Part shown: piece after piece, positions 17,203 through 25,550 of the stretch
Layout: every line of letters begins with the position of its first letter
How positions within the stretch are numbered: the stretch's first letter is position 1
Assembly: GCA_947499955.1 (NCBI GenBank)
Contig: CANMQI010000001.1
Location: 558,001 to 622,000 of the forward strand
Origin: an uncultured Granulosicoccus sp.
GTDB lineage: Bacteria > Pseudomonadota > Gammaproteobacteria > Granulosicoccales > Granulosicoccaceae
DNA length: 64,000 nt
Direction: 5' to 3'
Notes under the pieces: model-generated
The model's database searches: none
What the model was told of the DNA's origin: nothing
Seen by the model: only the letters and a program-made list of their open reading frames with translations
Translations under genes and position numbers: made by a program

Positions 17203-18164
17203 GCGCCGCACTGGATGTCAGCGGCCTGACGACTCGTTTCGATACTCGCAGCGGCAGTGTCACGGCCGTGGACAACGTCAGTTTTTCGGTCGAACCGGGG
17301 CGCATTCTCGGCCTGGTGGGTGAAAGCGGTTCTGGCAAGAGCGTCACCGGTTTTTCCATCATGGGTCTGGTTGATGAACCGGGACAAGTGGTGGCCGGCT
17401 CGGTCACCGTGGATGGCGTCGATCTGCGCAGCCTGTCAGATGATGACATGCGCAAGATGCGTGGCAGCCGCCTGGCCATGGTCTTTCAGGATCCCATGAT
17501 GACCCTGAACCCGGTACTGCGCATCGGCGACCAGATGGCCATGGCCGTGCGTGTGCACCGCAAGATGCCCAAACGCGAGGCCCTGGAAGAATCGCGCAAG
17601 GCATTGGACATCGTCGGCATTCCCTCACCGGCAGAGCGCCTGAAAGCCTATCCGCATCAGCTCTCCGGCGGCATGCGGCAACGCGTGGCGATTGCCATGG
17701 CCTTGCTGCACCGGCCCAGTGTGATCATTGCCGACGAACCCACGACAGCGCTGGACGTCTCCATCCAGGGGCAGATACTGGCCGAGGTGCGACGGCTTGC
17801 CGATGACATCGGCACAGCCATCGTCTGGGTGACCCATGACCTGGCCGTTGTCTCCAGTCTGGCTGACGATATCTGTGTCATGTACGCAGGCCGTATCGTC
17901 GAACGGGGTACCGCCGAACAGGTCATCGGCAATCCGCGACACCCCTATACCCAGGGCTTGCTGGACTCGATCCCGGCCCGGCATGAGCCTGGCGGACATC
18001 TGCCGCAGATACCCGGCTCCACGCCACAACTGTCGCGACTGCCATCCGGTTGTCCGTTCCGGCCACGCTGCAGCCGCGCCACCGAACAATGCAAGAGCGA
18101 ACCACCCAGTGACAGCAGAGACGGTCAGATTGTCCTGTGCCACCATCCTCTGGAGGGCTCATGA
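17199..18164 (+). CDS. Dipeptide-type ABC transporter ATPase (DppD-like)
   Basis: A 321-residue cytoplasmic ATPase: Walker [10 protein letters not shown]-loop VFQDP, signature LSGGMRQRV, Walker B VIIADEPT, and a switch His in WVTHD. The C-terminal oligopeptide extension carries the Cys-containing [14 protein letters not shown] segment that in this subfamily can hold an iron-sulfur cluster. It overlaps its neighbours by four bases on both sides. Confidence 0.93.
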   Translation: MSAALDVSGLTTRFDTRSGSVTAVDNVSFSVEPGRILGLVGESGSGKSVTGFSIMGLVDEPGQVVAGSVTVDGVDLRSLSDDDMRKMRGSRLAMVFQDPMMTLNPVLRIGDQMAMAVRVHRKMPKREALEESRKALDIVGIPSPAERLKAYPHQLSGGMRQRVAIAMALLHRPSVIIADEPTTALDVSIQGQILAEVRRLADDIGTAIVWVTHDLAVVSSLADDICVMYAGRIVERGTAEQVIGNPRHPYTQGLLDSIPARHEPGGHLPQIPGSTPQLSRLPSGCPFRPRCSRATEQCKSEPPSDSRDGQIVLCHHPLEGS

Positions 18165-19165
18165 GCCAATCACTTCTGTCCATCGATCAGGTGTCAAAAC
18201 GCTTCACTCGCAAACCCGGGCTGGCAGAACGCCTGGCGGGACGACTGAGCGGCGGCGGCGAGCCCGTGGTGGTCCATGCCCTGACCGATGTCACGCTGGA
18301 GGTCGCCCGAGGTGAAGTACTGGGAGTGGTCGGTGAATCCGGTTGTGGTAAATCCACACTCGGGCGAGTGGTTGCCGGCATTCACGCCCCCAGTGATGGC
18401 ACGGTCATGCTCGATGGCAAGCCCATCACGCGGGATCAACGCGGCACGGCGGAAAAACTGACCACCCAGGTGCAGATGATCCACCAGGATCCGTTTGCCA
18501 GCCTCAACCCTCGCATGAAAGTCGGTGAGACCATCGCGGAAGGTCCTCGCTACCACAAGATCATTCCGGCCAATGTGGTATCCGAGCGCGTGGGCAGTCT
18601 GCTGGAGCAGGTCGGGCTGGAAGCCGCCTATGCCGACCGACTGCCACACCAGTTCTCCGGAGGCCAGCGCCAGCGTATCGCCATTGCGCGAGCGCTGGCC
18701 ATGGAGCCCGAACTGCTGGTGCTGGATGAGGCCGTGGCGTCACTGGATGTCTCCATTCAGGCTCAGGTGCTGAATCTGTTCATGGACCTGCAGCGCAACC
18801 TCGGACTGACGGCACTGTTCATCAGTCATGACCTCTCCGTGGTGCGTCATGTCTGCGACCGGGTGGCCATCATGTACCTGGGACGCCTGGTCGAGCTGGC
18901 ACCCGCAAAGGATCTTTACGAGCGTCCTTTGCACCCCTACACCTCGGCGCTGTTTGCCTCCGTGCCGACGGTCGGCACCGGCAAACGCGTGTTCGAAGCC
19001 ATCCAGGGCGAGATTCCCTCCCCCATCAATCCGCCACCGGGCTGCGCCTTTCACCCGCGTTGCCCACAGGCCGGGCCGCGTTGTCGGCGCGAGGTCCCAC
19101 GGCTGGCACAGGCGGATGATCAACGCACCGTAGCGTGCCATCTGAATGATGGTGGTGTGGCATGA
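18161..19165 (+). CDS. Dipeptide-type ABC transporter ATPase (DppF-like)
   Basis: The second ATPase of the importer, 334 residues: Walker A GESGCGKS, Q-loop IHQDP, signature FSGGQRQRI, Walker B LLVLDEAVASLD, switch His in FISHD, and a C-terminal CAFHPRCPQAGPRC cysteine cluster. ATG 18161 overlaps the DppD-like stop. Walker B is followed by AVA where most have PTS or AVS, a common variation in this branch. It overlaps the carboxypeptidase gene by four bases. Confidence 0.93.
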   Translation: MSQSLLSIDQVSKRFTRKPGLAERLAGRLSGGGEPVVVHALTDVTLEVARGEVLGVVGESGCGKSTLGRVVAGIHAPSDGTVMLDGKPITRDQRGTAEKLTTQVQMIHQDPFASLNPRMKVGETIAEGPRYHKIIPANVVSERVGSLLEQVGLEAAYADRLPHQFSGGQRQRIAIARALAMEPELLVLDEAVASLDVSIQAQVLNLFMDLQRNLGLTALFISHDLSVVRHVCDRVAIMYLGRLVELAPAKDLYERPLHPYTSALFASVPTVGTGKRVFEAIQGEIPSPINPPPGCAFHPRCPQAGPRCRREVPRLAQADDQRTVACHLNDGGVA

Positions 19166-20649
19166 GAACGGATCATGGCATGAAGGAACTGAGCGAGAGA
19201 ATCGCACGAGTGAACGACGTGCTGTGTGCCGTGAACACCCTCAACTGGGATGCACGCACACAGATGCCCGCCGGCGGTGCCACCACGCGTGGACAGCAGA
19301 TTGCCACGCTGATGGGCATGGCTCGCGACATGCTCGTGGACCCTGCCATGCAGACTGCGGTTGACAACGCGGGTGAAGACCCGGCAGCCATAGCGGTGCA
19401 GGAAGCGATCGATTATCACCGCCGACTGCCTGCCGCTCTGCTCAAGGCACAAGCCGAAAGTGCAACCGTTGCTGGAGCCGCCTGGGCCAGGGCACGCGCG
19501 ACAGCCGATTTCTCCGTGTTTCAACCGCATCTGGAAAAGGTCGTGGATCTGGCCCGGCAGTCAGCCGAGGCTCTCGGTTACGAAGAGCACCCCTACGATC
19601 CGATGGTGCGACTATACGAACCCGGCGAGACAGCGGCCAGTCTGAGCCGGTTCTTTGGCGAACTGCGGGAGGGCATTCTTCCCTTGCTGGATACGGCGCG
19701 GGGCCGACCTGTACCGCGTACCGATTTTCTGTATCGCGACTACCCACCAGCCAGCCAGCAGGCATTCGCTGCAGAGACAGCGCGTTCTCTGGGATTCGAT
19801 TTCGAGCGAGGTCGGCTGGATACCACGGTGCATCCGTTCGAAGTCAGCTTCACTCGCAACGATGTGCGTATCACCTCGCGCTGGCCACAGAACTACCTGC
19901 CCATGTCGATTTTCGGCAGCATCCATGAAGTGGGACATGCCTTGTACGAACAGGGTATTGCCCCGGAACTGACGCGCAGCGCCTTCACTACCGACATGAT
20001 CGGTCTGTACGCGGTAGGTGGCACGAGTTTCGGCATGCACGAAAGCCAATCACGGCTCTATGAAAACCACGTTGGGCGAAGCGCTGCGTTCTGGGAGACG
20101 CACTATGCGCGTCTGCGAGACACCTTTCCCGAGCAATTGCGCGATGTCAGCGTCGAGGAATTTGTGGCGGCCGTCAATCGGGTCGAGCCCGGACCCATTC
20201 GTGTGGAGGCCGATGAGCTGAGCTACGACTTGCACATCATGTTGCGCGTCAGGATCGAGATGGGTCTGATGGATGGTTCAGTGGCGGTTGCCGATATTCC
20301 CGCGCTCTGGCGAGAGGCCATGCAGAACGACCTGAGCGTCAAGGTCGATGATGATGCCAATGGCTGCCTGCAGGATGTGCACTGGTCGTCCGGCTACCTG
20401 GGCTCCTTTCCGACCTATACCATCGGCAATGCCACAGCCGCTCAGCTGATGGCGCATCTGGACAGGGAGTCCCCCGAGATTCGCCAGGCCTTGAATGCGG
20501 CGGATACCGCACCGCTGAACCGTGCGCTGGGCGAGAGTGTCTGGTGTTGGGGGCGGCAGAAAACACGTGCCGAAATACTGCAATCGCTGGGGCTCGAGGC
20601 AAACGATGCGGCGCCCTATCTGGCGTATCTGGGCAGAAAGTTCGGATAA
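19162..20649 (+). CDS. M32-family metallocarboxypeptidase (Taq type)
   Basis: A 495-residue zinc carboxypeptidase that removes C-terminal residues from peptides. The zinc motif is HEVGH (His255 to His259) and the third ligand is in GMHESQSRLYEN; the M32 marker sequences DLRVT-like (FTRNDVRITSRW) and the C-terminal YDLHIMLR are also present. The ATG overlaps the DppF-like stop, so it is produced with the importer and probably degrades the imported peptide in the cytoplasm. ATG 19180 is an alternative start. M32 genes are usually solitary, so fusion to a transporter operon is informative. Confidence 0.93.
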   Translation: MRTDHGMKELSERIARVNDVLCAVNTLNWDARTQMPAGGATTRGQQIATLMGMARDMLVDPAMQTAVDNAGEDPAAIAVQEAIDYHRRLPAALLKAQAESATVAGAAWARARATADFSVFQPHLEKVVDLARQSAEALGYEEHPYDPMVRLYEPGETAASLSRFFGELREGILPLLDTARGRPVPRTDFLYRDYPPASQQAFAAETARSLGFDFERGRLDTTVHPFEVSFTRNDVRITSRWPQNYLPMSIFGSIHEVGHALYEQGIAPELTRSAFTTDMIGLYAVGGTSFGMHESQSRLYENHVGRSAAFWETHYARLRDTFPEQLRDVSVEEFVAAVNRVEPGPIRVEADELSYDLHIMLRVRIEMGLMDGSVAVADIPALWREAMQNDLSVKVDDDANGCLQDVHWSSGYLGSFPTYTIGNATAAQLMAHLDRESPEIRQALNAADTAPLNRALGESVWCWGRQKTRAEILQSLGLEANDAAPYLAYLGRKFG

Positions 20650-20660
20650 CCGATCCGAAC

Positions 20661-20696
20661 ATCCCGCCCGTGGCAGGCATTGCCACGGACGGGGAT
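20661..20696. terminator. Bidirectional terminator hairpin
   Basis: ATCCCG-C-CCGTGGCA (20661-20675) pairs with TGCCACGG-A-CGGGGAT (20681-20696), a long GC-rich stem with a five-base loop. It lies between convergent genes, 12 bases after the carboxypeptidase stop and 32 before the dehydratase stop. A smaller repeat, TTCGGAT/ATCCGAA (20641-20659), spans the stop codon itself. Confidence 0.8.
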
Positions 20697-20727
20697 ACGT
20701 CTCGATGAGACGCTGGCGGAAGCTGGA

Positions 20728-22599
20728 TCAGAATTCCTGCTTCGAACCCTCACGGTACTTGTTGTGAGGGACGAAACCGCTTCTGCCCGCTTCACGTGGT
20801 TGCGGTACCCACAAGACGCGATCCGGATGCATGCCGGCGCCATAGACTGCCGAGACGGCAGACAGTCGCATGCGATTCAGCAAGCGGGTATCCACCTCGC
20901 CACACAAGGGGTGCATGCCGCCGTTGTCCGCGACCACCTTCTCCCAGGCGGCCTTGCGCTCTGCCAGAATGGCAGGATCATTCAGGGCCGTACAGTTGAG
21001 TTCGTTGGTGTCCAGATCGACGATGATCTCATCGCCGTCTTCCACGAAGGCAATCGGACCGCCCAGTGCAGCTTCTGGACCGACATGACCGATAACCAGG
21101 CCGACGGATCCACCAGAGAAGCGCGCATCGGTCATCAGGCCCACCACGATTTCACGTTCGCGACACAGCGTCGTGATGCGTGACGTGGAATCGAGCATTT
21201 CGGGCATGCCCGGCGCACCACTGGGGCCTTCATAACGCACGATGACCATATCGTGGTTCTGAAAGCTGTCAGGGGCTGATTCCAGTGCATTCAGCAGATC
21301 CTGCTCGCCATTGAAGATGCGCGCACGACCGATGAAGCGATTGTCTTCCAGTCCGCCTTCCACACCGGCCAGTTTCAGCACGGCGCTGAATTCGGGCGAC
21401 AGGTTGCCACCGAGAACACGCAAGCCGCCAGTGGGCTTGTAAGGCTTTTCAACGGGATAGACCACGACGCCATCAGGCTCGGGCGTGTTGAGTCGATCAA
21501 CCTGCTCGGCCAGTGTTTCCCCGGTGCAGGTCAGTGTGTCGCCGTTGAGCAGACCGGCATCCATCAGCGCCTTGACGATGACCTGTACACCGCCCTTCTC
21601 GTCGATATCGACCATGGAGTACTTGCCATAAGGACGAGCGTCGGTGAGAACCGGTACCACGTTCTTCGACAGGTGGTTGAATTCCTCCGGTGACATGATG
21701 TCCTCGGCGAAGCTCTTGAAGCCGGCAGCACGGGCAATCTCGGGCGCGTGCAGCAATACATTGGTGGAACCACCAACGGCCATGGAAACGATGACGGCGT
21801 TGCGAATGGCATCGCGCGTGACAATATCCCGAGGCGTGTCCCCGCGTTCGATCATGCCTTTCAGGTAGCCAACCAGCTCTTCGGGGAAATCGTTCAGGCG
21901 ACGCGGGTCGTCAGACGGTGGCGCCACCATGTGCAGAGGTTGCATGCCGACGACACCGATGAAAGTCTGCATGGTGTTGTAGGTGAACATGCCACCACAG
22001 CTGCCGTAACCCGGGCAGGCTTCCTTGGCAATGCGCTTCTTGAAATCGGCATCGTGATCACCCGCCACCTGGAAGGCCGAGACGATATCGATGGGCTGTT
22101 CGGTCACGGAATCACGACCCGGACGAATAGGACCATCGGACATGATGATGGCTGGACGGTTGTGTTCGAGCAGACCGGCCAGAGTACCCACTGGCGGTTT
22201 GTCGCAGGCGACGACCGCAATGGTGCCTTCCAGGCCGCTGGCGGACAGGTGTTCGCACACGGTGTCGTGCGTGACTTCACGTCCGATCAGGGAATAACGC
22301 ATCTCGCGCGTGCCATTACGCATGCCGTCGGATGTGGCAACCGTGTATTCGGGCTGTACCAGACGCATGTGCATCTTGCCCTCTTCACGGCCCAGCGCCT
22401 GACGCAGTCGCTCGTGAATGGCCTCGACCTTGCGCTGCACACCCACGTAACACTGGCTGTCGCCCTTGGTACCCATCACGCCAACCGAAGGCTCGTGAAT
22501 CAGCTCCGGGTCGGTATTCAGCAGGCGAGCGACCCCATAGGTCTGCGCATTGCGGCCGGGGTTGTTGTCGAATACCACCGCTTTCGACTTGTTAGACAT
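20728..22599 (-). CDS. IlvD/Edd-family dehydratase
   Basis: A 623-residue iron-sulfur dehydratase that removes water from 2,3-dihydroxy or aldonic acids to give 2-keto-3-deoxy acids. Cluster-type cysteines are seen in VVACDKPPVG and CPGYGSCGGMFTYNTM; SMAVGGSTN, GRARIFNGE, VRYEGPSGAPGMPEM and TDARFSGG are family signatures. The N-terminal 70 residues differ clearly from biosynthetic IlvD, and there are no valine/isoleucine pathway neighbours. The nearby aldehyde dehydrogenase, GMC and enolase-superfamily genes favour a sugar-acid substrate such as a pentonate or hexonate. It has its own upstream spacer with palindromes. Confidence 0.85.
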   Translation of the reverse strand: MSNKSKAVVFDNNPGRNAQTYGVARLLNTDPELIHEPSVGVMGTKGDSQCYVGVQRKVEAIHERLRQALGREEGKMHMRLVQPEYTVATSDGMRNGTREMRYSLIGREVTHDTVCEHLSASGLEGTIAVVACDKPPVGTLAGLLEHNRPAIIMSDGPIRPGRDSVTEQPIDIVSAFQVAGDHDADFKKRIAKEACPGYGSCGGMFTYNTMQTFIGVVGMQPLHMVAPPSDDPRRLNDFPEELVGYLKGMIERGDTPRDIVTRDAIRNAVIVSMAVGGSTNVLLHAPEIARAAGFKSFAEDIMSPEEFNHLSKNVVPVLTDARPYGKYSMVDIDEKGGVQVIVKALMDAGLLNGDTLTCTGETLAEQVDRLNTPEPDGVVVYPVEKPYKPTGGLRVLGGNLSPEFSAVLKLAGVEGGLEDNRFIGRARIFNGEQDLLNALESAPDSFQNHDMVIVRYEGPSGAPGMPEMLDSTSRITTLCREREIVVGLMTDARFSGGSVGLVIGHVGPEAALGGPIAFVEDGDEIIVDLDTNELNCTALNDPAILAERKAAWEKVVADNGGMHPLCGEVDTRLLNRMRLSAVSAVYGAGMHPDRVLWVPQPREAGRSGFVPHNKYREGSKQEF

Positions 22600-23025
22600 C
22601 GATCTTTCCCTTATTCCCTAGAATTTGTTCAATTTTGCCTGAATCAGCCGGCAAACGATGACGAATTAGATGCTCTAGGTCAACCCGGACTGATAATTAT
22701 CTGCTGTGAGTGTTTCAGGGGCAGCAAAAACAGATCTTTTCCGAGCCCGGCTGTACCACCGCATCGGGCTGAGCTGTCGCAACCAGACAAGATGATCGGC
22801 AGCAGGAACCCACAGACAGAGCTATACTTCACAAAAATGGCAGGCTGAATGCGTCAACGACACGCCTGCGCCGTTCGCAGCACCGCGCCGTATCTGATGT
22901 GGGCTGCCGGAAACCGGCACTGATACCCCCTACTTTTACCGTACGCCGATTGTCATGCTTGACACGCGGCACGTATGCCCTCACGTCCGACTATCGGCTG
23001 AGAAAAAACAAGACTGGAGAAAACA
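22600..23025. other. Divergent intergenic region between dehydratase and rnk
   Basis: 426 bases without a supportable gene. It holds a perfect GATAATTATC palindrome (22692-22701), a TTTGCC/GGCAAA inverted repeat (22634-22655) and a weak minus-strand TTGACC box (22683-22678), all placed to serve the dehydratase promoter. A small TGCCGG-AAA-CCGGCA hairpin lies at 22905-22919. No convincing rnk promoter is visible. Confidence 0.5.
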
Positions 23026-23436
23026 ATGACTGTAAAAACCGGCATCGTCCTCTCATCACTGGATGTGGACCGCCTCGAGAGCCTGCTCGGCTCCCTGCCG
23101 CGCGAGGAACGCCTGCGCCACGCCGGGCTACAGGAAGAGCTTGACCGCGCCGAGGTGGTGGAACCCAGGGATGTGCCACCCGATGTGGTCTCGATGAACA
23201 GCTCGGTCCGCTTTGCCATGGAATCCGGTGAGGAGTTCAACCTGACGCTGGTCTACCCCAGAGACTCCGACGGCAGTGCCGACAAGGTGTCGATACTGGC
23301 GCCGGTTGGCAGTGCCCTGCTGGGTCTGTCCGTTGGCGAGCAGATCGAATGGCCAAAACCCGGTGGTGGCAAGATGACTGTGGAAATCAAGGAAATCACC
23401 TGGCAACCGGAACGAGCTGGCGAATTTCACCGCTGA
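23026..23436 (+). CDS. rnk: Nucleoside diphosphate kinase regulator (Rnk-like, GreA/GreB C-terminal fold)
   Basis: A 136-residue RNA-polymerase-interacting protein. Residues 1-45 form a short N-terminal helical pair (LDVDRLESLLGSLP, then LQEELDRAEVVEP). Residues 50-130 form the FKBP-like GreA C-terminal domain: VSMNSSVRF, LVYPRDSD, SILAPVGSALLGL, and the end GQxI-like sequence VGEQIEWPKPGG. The coiled coil is much shorter than in GreA, as in Rnk. It stands alone on the plus strand inside the minus-strand sugar-acid locus, with no functional link to the neighbours that I can see. A clear ACTGGAG site precedes the ATG. Confidence 0.88.
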   Translation: MTVKTGIVLSSLDVDRLESLLGSLPREERLRHAGLQEELDRAEVVEPRDVPPDVVSMNSSVRFAMESGEEFNLTLVYPRDSDGSADKVSILAPVGSALLGLSVGEQIEWPKPGGGKMTVEIKEITWQPERAGEFHR

Positions 23437-23465
23437 TCCGACACCAGGGAATCGACCAGGTGGAC

Positions 23466-24263
23466 TCAGGCACCGCGAACGGACAGGCCGCCGTCCACCC
23501 TCAGCACATCGCCGGTTATGAAACTGGCGCGTTCGCTGGCCAGGAACAGCACCGCTTCGGCCACTTCGGGCGGGTAGCCGAATCGGCCCAGCGGGTGCGC
23601 CTTGTTCCAGCTGTCTATCAGTTCACTCGGATCGTCCATCGAGGCAAACAGTTTCTCATTGAGTGGCGTCATGATGGTTCCGGGCGCCACCGCGTTGATA
23701 CGGATCTTGTGTGGGGCCATTTCCACGGCTGATTGCCAGGTCAGGGCATTGATGCCGCCCTTGGCCGGTGCGTAGGCTGCGTAGCCATCAAAGCCGAGTG
23801 AGCCCTGCACCGAAGACATGTTGACGATGGCGCCGCCACCGCGCTTCTTCATTTCGGGAATGCAGACCCGCATCATGCGCCAGAACCCCATCAGATTGAT
23901 ATTGATGGTCTTCAGAAACTCCTCCTCGCTCATCTCGTCCACCACCCCCTTGATGGCCTGACCGGCATTGTTGACCAGAATGTCGATGCCACCGAAGTAC
24001 GCCACGCCCTGTTCGGCCATGGCGGTAACTGACTGCATGTCGGCAATGTCGGTGCGGATGAACAAGGCCCGTTCGCCAAGTTCCTCAGCTGTCGCAGCAC
24101 CGGCGCCTGCATCCAGATCGGCGATGACGACCGCGCCGCCGCGTTCGATGAAGCCTTCCGCACAGGCGCGTCCGATTCCCATGGCCGCGCCGGTGACCAC
24201 GACAACCTTGCCCTCGAAATCCCTTGTCAGATCGGTACCCATTCTGCTGAACTGCTCACTCAT
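23466..24263 (-). CDS. Short-chain dehydrogenase/reductase (sugar-dehydrogenase-like)
   Basis: A 265-residue classical SDR: TGAAMGIG cofactor loop, acidic IADLDA indicating NAD preference, NNAG, Ser in NMSSVQGS, and YAPAKGG with the Tyr/Lys pair. The closing TGDVLRVDGGLSVRG is common in sugar and polyol dehydrogenases. The start is taken at ATG 24263 (GGAG further upstream); a longer form from 24329 adds an unlikely leader. It lies 117 bases after the enolase-superfamily gene in the same direction and could oxidise the sugar at C1, supplying the lactone or acid for the dehydratases. That assignment is inference. Confidence 0.85.
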   Translation of the reverse strand: MSEQFSRMGTDLTRDFEGKVVVVTGAAMGIGRACAEGFIERGGAVVIADLDAGAGAATAEELGERALFIRTDIADMQSVTAMAEQGVAYFGGIDILVNNAGQAIKGVVDEMSEEEFLKTININLMGFWRMMRVCIPEMKKRGGGAIVNMSSVQGSLGFDGYAAYAPAKGGINALTWQSAVEMAPHKIRINAVAPGTIMTPLNEKLFASMDDPSELIDSWNKAHPLGRFGYPPEVAEAVLFLASERASFITGDVLRVDGGLSVRGA

Positions 24264-24380
24264 TGCTGAGGCGCTCCCATGGCATGTTGGTGGATTGAAG
24301 TTCTGCAACGAGGCTCTTTGAACAGTCAACGAGGCAGTCTCGATTGCTCAACATAACGGTTGCGACGATCTGCTGCAAGA

Positions 24381-25550
24381 TCAGTCACTCACCTCGAAGT
24401 GCCGAATGAAATCCCGGTCAGGCTCCACCCCCAGCCCGGGACCATCAGGCACTCTCACATATCCGTCATTGGTCCTGACCTGCTCCTGAATCTTCAGTGG
24501 TTCCAGCAACAACTCATCGCGGAAGCGATTATCCGTGGTATCGAACTCAAGCATGGGTTCCCAGGGGTGCAAGCCGCCGGGCATCGGTGGCATGGCCGCC
24601 AGCAATTGCAGATTGGTTGCCACCGCGATGGCCGAACCCCAGACATGATTGATGACGGGCGTGAAATGCGCATGACACAGCGCCATGACTTTCAGGTACT
24701 CACTGATGCCCCCCAGGGCGCAGACTTCCGGCTGTGCGATGTCCAGTCCCCGGTTCTCCAGAATGGCTCGCCAGCCCCAGCGACTGAACTCGGCCTCTCC
24801 GCCTGAAATATTGACTTTCAGGCCTGCGCGCAATTCACGATACCCATCGTGATCCTCAGGCGCGACCGGCTCTTCGAACCAGTAGGCATCCAGCTCTTCC
24901 AGCGCCCGCCCCACGTAGAAGGCGTCCGACGTGGTGTAGCAGTGGTTGGCATCCACCATGAAACGGAAGTCCTCCCCGACACCGCGCCGAACCGCATCGC
25001 ACAGACGCACATCATCGCGAGCACCCAGGCCGGTTTTCATCTTGGTGGCAACAAAACCCTGTTCCCGAATTCTCGCCGCCTCATCGCTGAAGCGTGCCAC
25101 ATGTTCATCGACACTTTCACGCTTGAGCATCATGCCGTAACCATAGGCCTGAACCCGGTCGCGGTGTGCACCACCAATCAGCTTGTGCAGGGGCAGACCG
25201 GCCAGCTTGCCGGCGATGTCCCATAAGGCAATGTCAACACCGGACAAGGACTGCATCGGCATGCCCTTCTGCCCGTGATCACGCAGCAGGTTGTAGACCT
25301 TGTGCCAGATGACATCCCGGTCCAGTGGGTCATGCCCCAGCACCATGGGCTGAATGACCTTCTCGACAATGCACTTGTTGGCAAGCGCAACATTACCCGG
25401 ACCGAAACACTCTCCCCAACCGGTGATGCCTTCGCTGGTCTGCACCTCCACCAGGTGCGCCGAACGTTTCGAGTAATACTGCTGCGAATAGCCCAGCTCC
25501 TCCGGCATGTCGTATTGCAGTACATGACTGATGATGGCGGTGATCTTCAT
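24381..25550 (-). CDS. Enolase-superfamily (mandelate racemase-like) sugar acid dehydratase
   Basis: A 389-residue TIM-barrel enzyme that abstracts the proton alpha to a carboxylate. Seen: the Lys170-x-Lys172 base pair in ATKMKTGL, magnesium ligands Asp200 (MVDANH), Glu226 (WFEEPV) and Glu252 (SGGEAEF), and His302 in INHVWGSA. This arrangement is that of acid-sugar dehydratases and racemases of the mandelate racemase group. It overlaps the aldehyde dehydrogenase gene by four bases. Together with the IlvD-like dehydratase it gives the locus two different dehydratase types, for epimeric acids or successive steps. The exact substrate is open. Confidence 0.88.
   Translation of the reverse strand: MKITAIISHVLQYDMPEELGYSQQYYSKRSAHLVEVQTSEGITGWGECFGPGNVALANKCIVEKVIQPMVLGHDPLDRDVIWHKVYNLLRDHGQKGMPMQSLSGVDIALWDIAGKLAGLPLHKLIGGAHRDRVQAYGYGMMLKRESVDEHVARFSDEAARIREQGFVATKMKTGLGARDDVRLCDAVRRGVGEDFRFMVDANHCYTTSDAFYVGRALEELDAYWFEEPVAPEDHDGYRELRAGLKVNISGGEAEFSRWGWRAILENRGLDIAQPEVCALGGISEYLKVMALCHAHFTPVINHVWGSAIAVATNLQLLAAMPPMPGGLHPWEPMLEFDTTDNRFRDELLLEPLKIQEQVRTNDGYVRVPDGPGLGVEPDRDFIRHFEVSD

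Noticed and set aside
21748-22848. Long plus-strand open frame opposite the IlvD-like dehydratase
   Set aside because: It is the antisense shadow of a clear dehydratase gene; the His/Gln/Arg-rich translation has no family pattern.
22959-22987. TTGACA considered as the rnk -35 box
   Set aside because: No acceptable -10 sequence lies at 15 to 19 bases.
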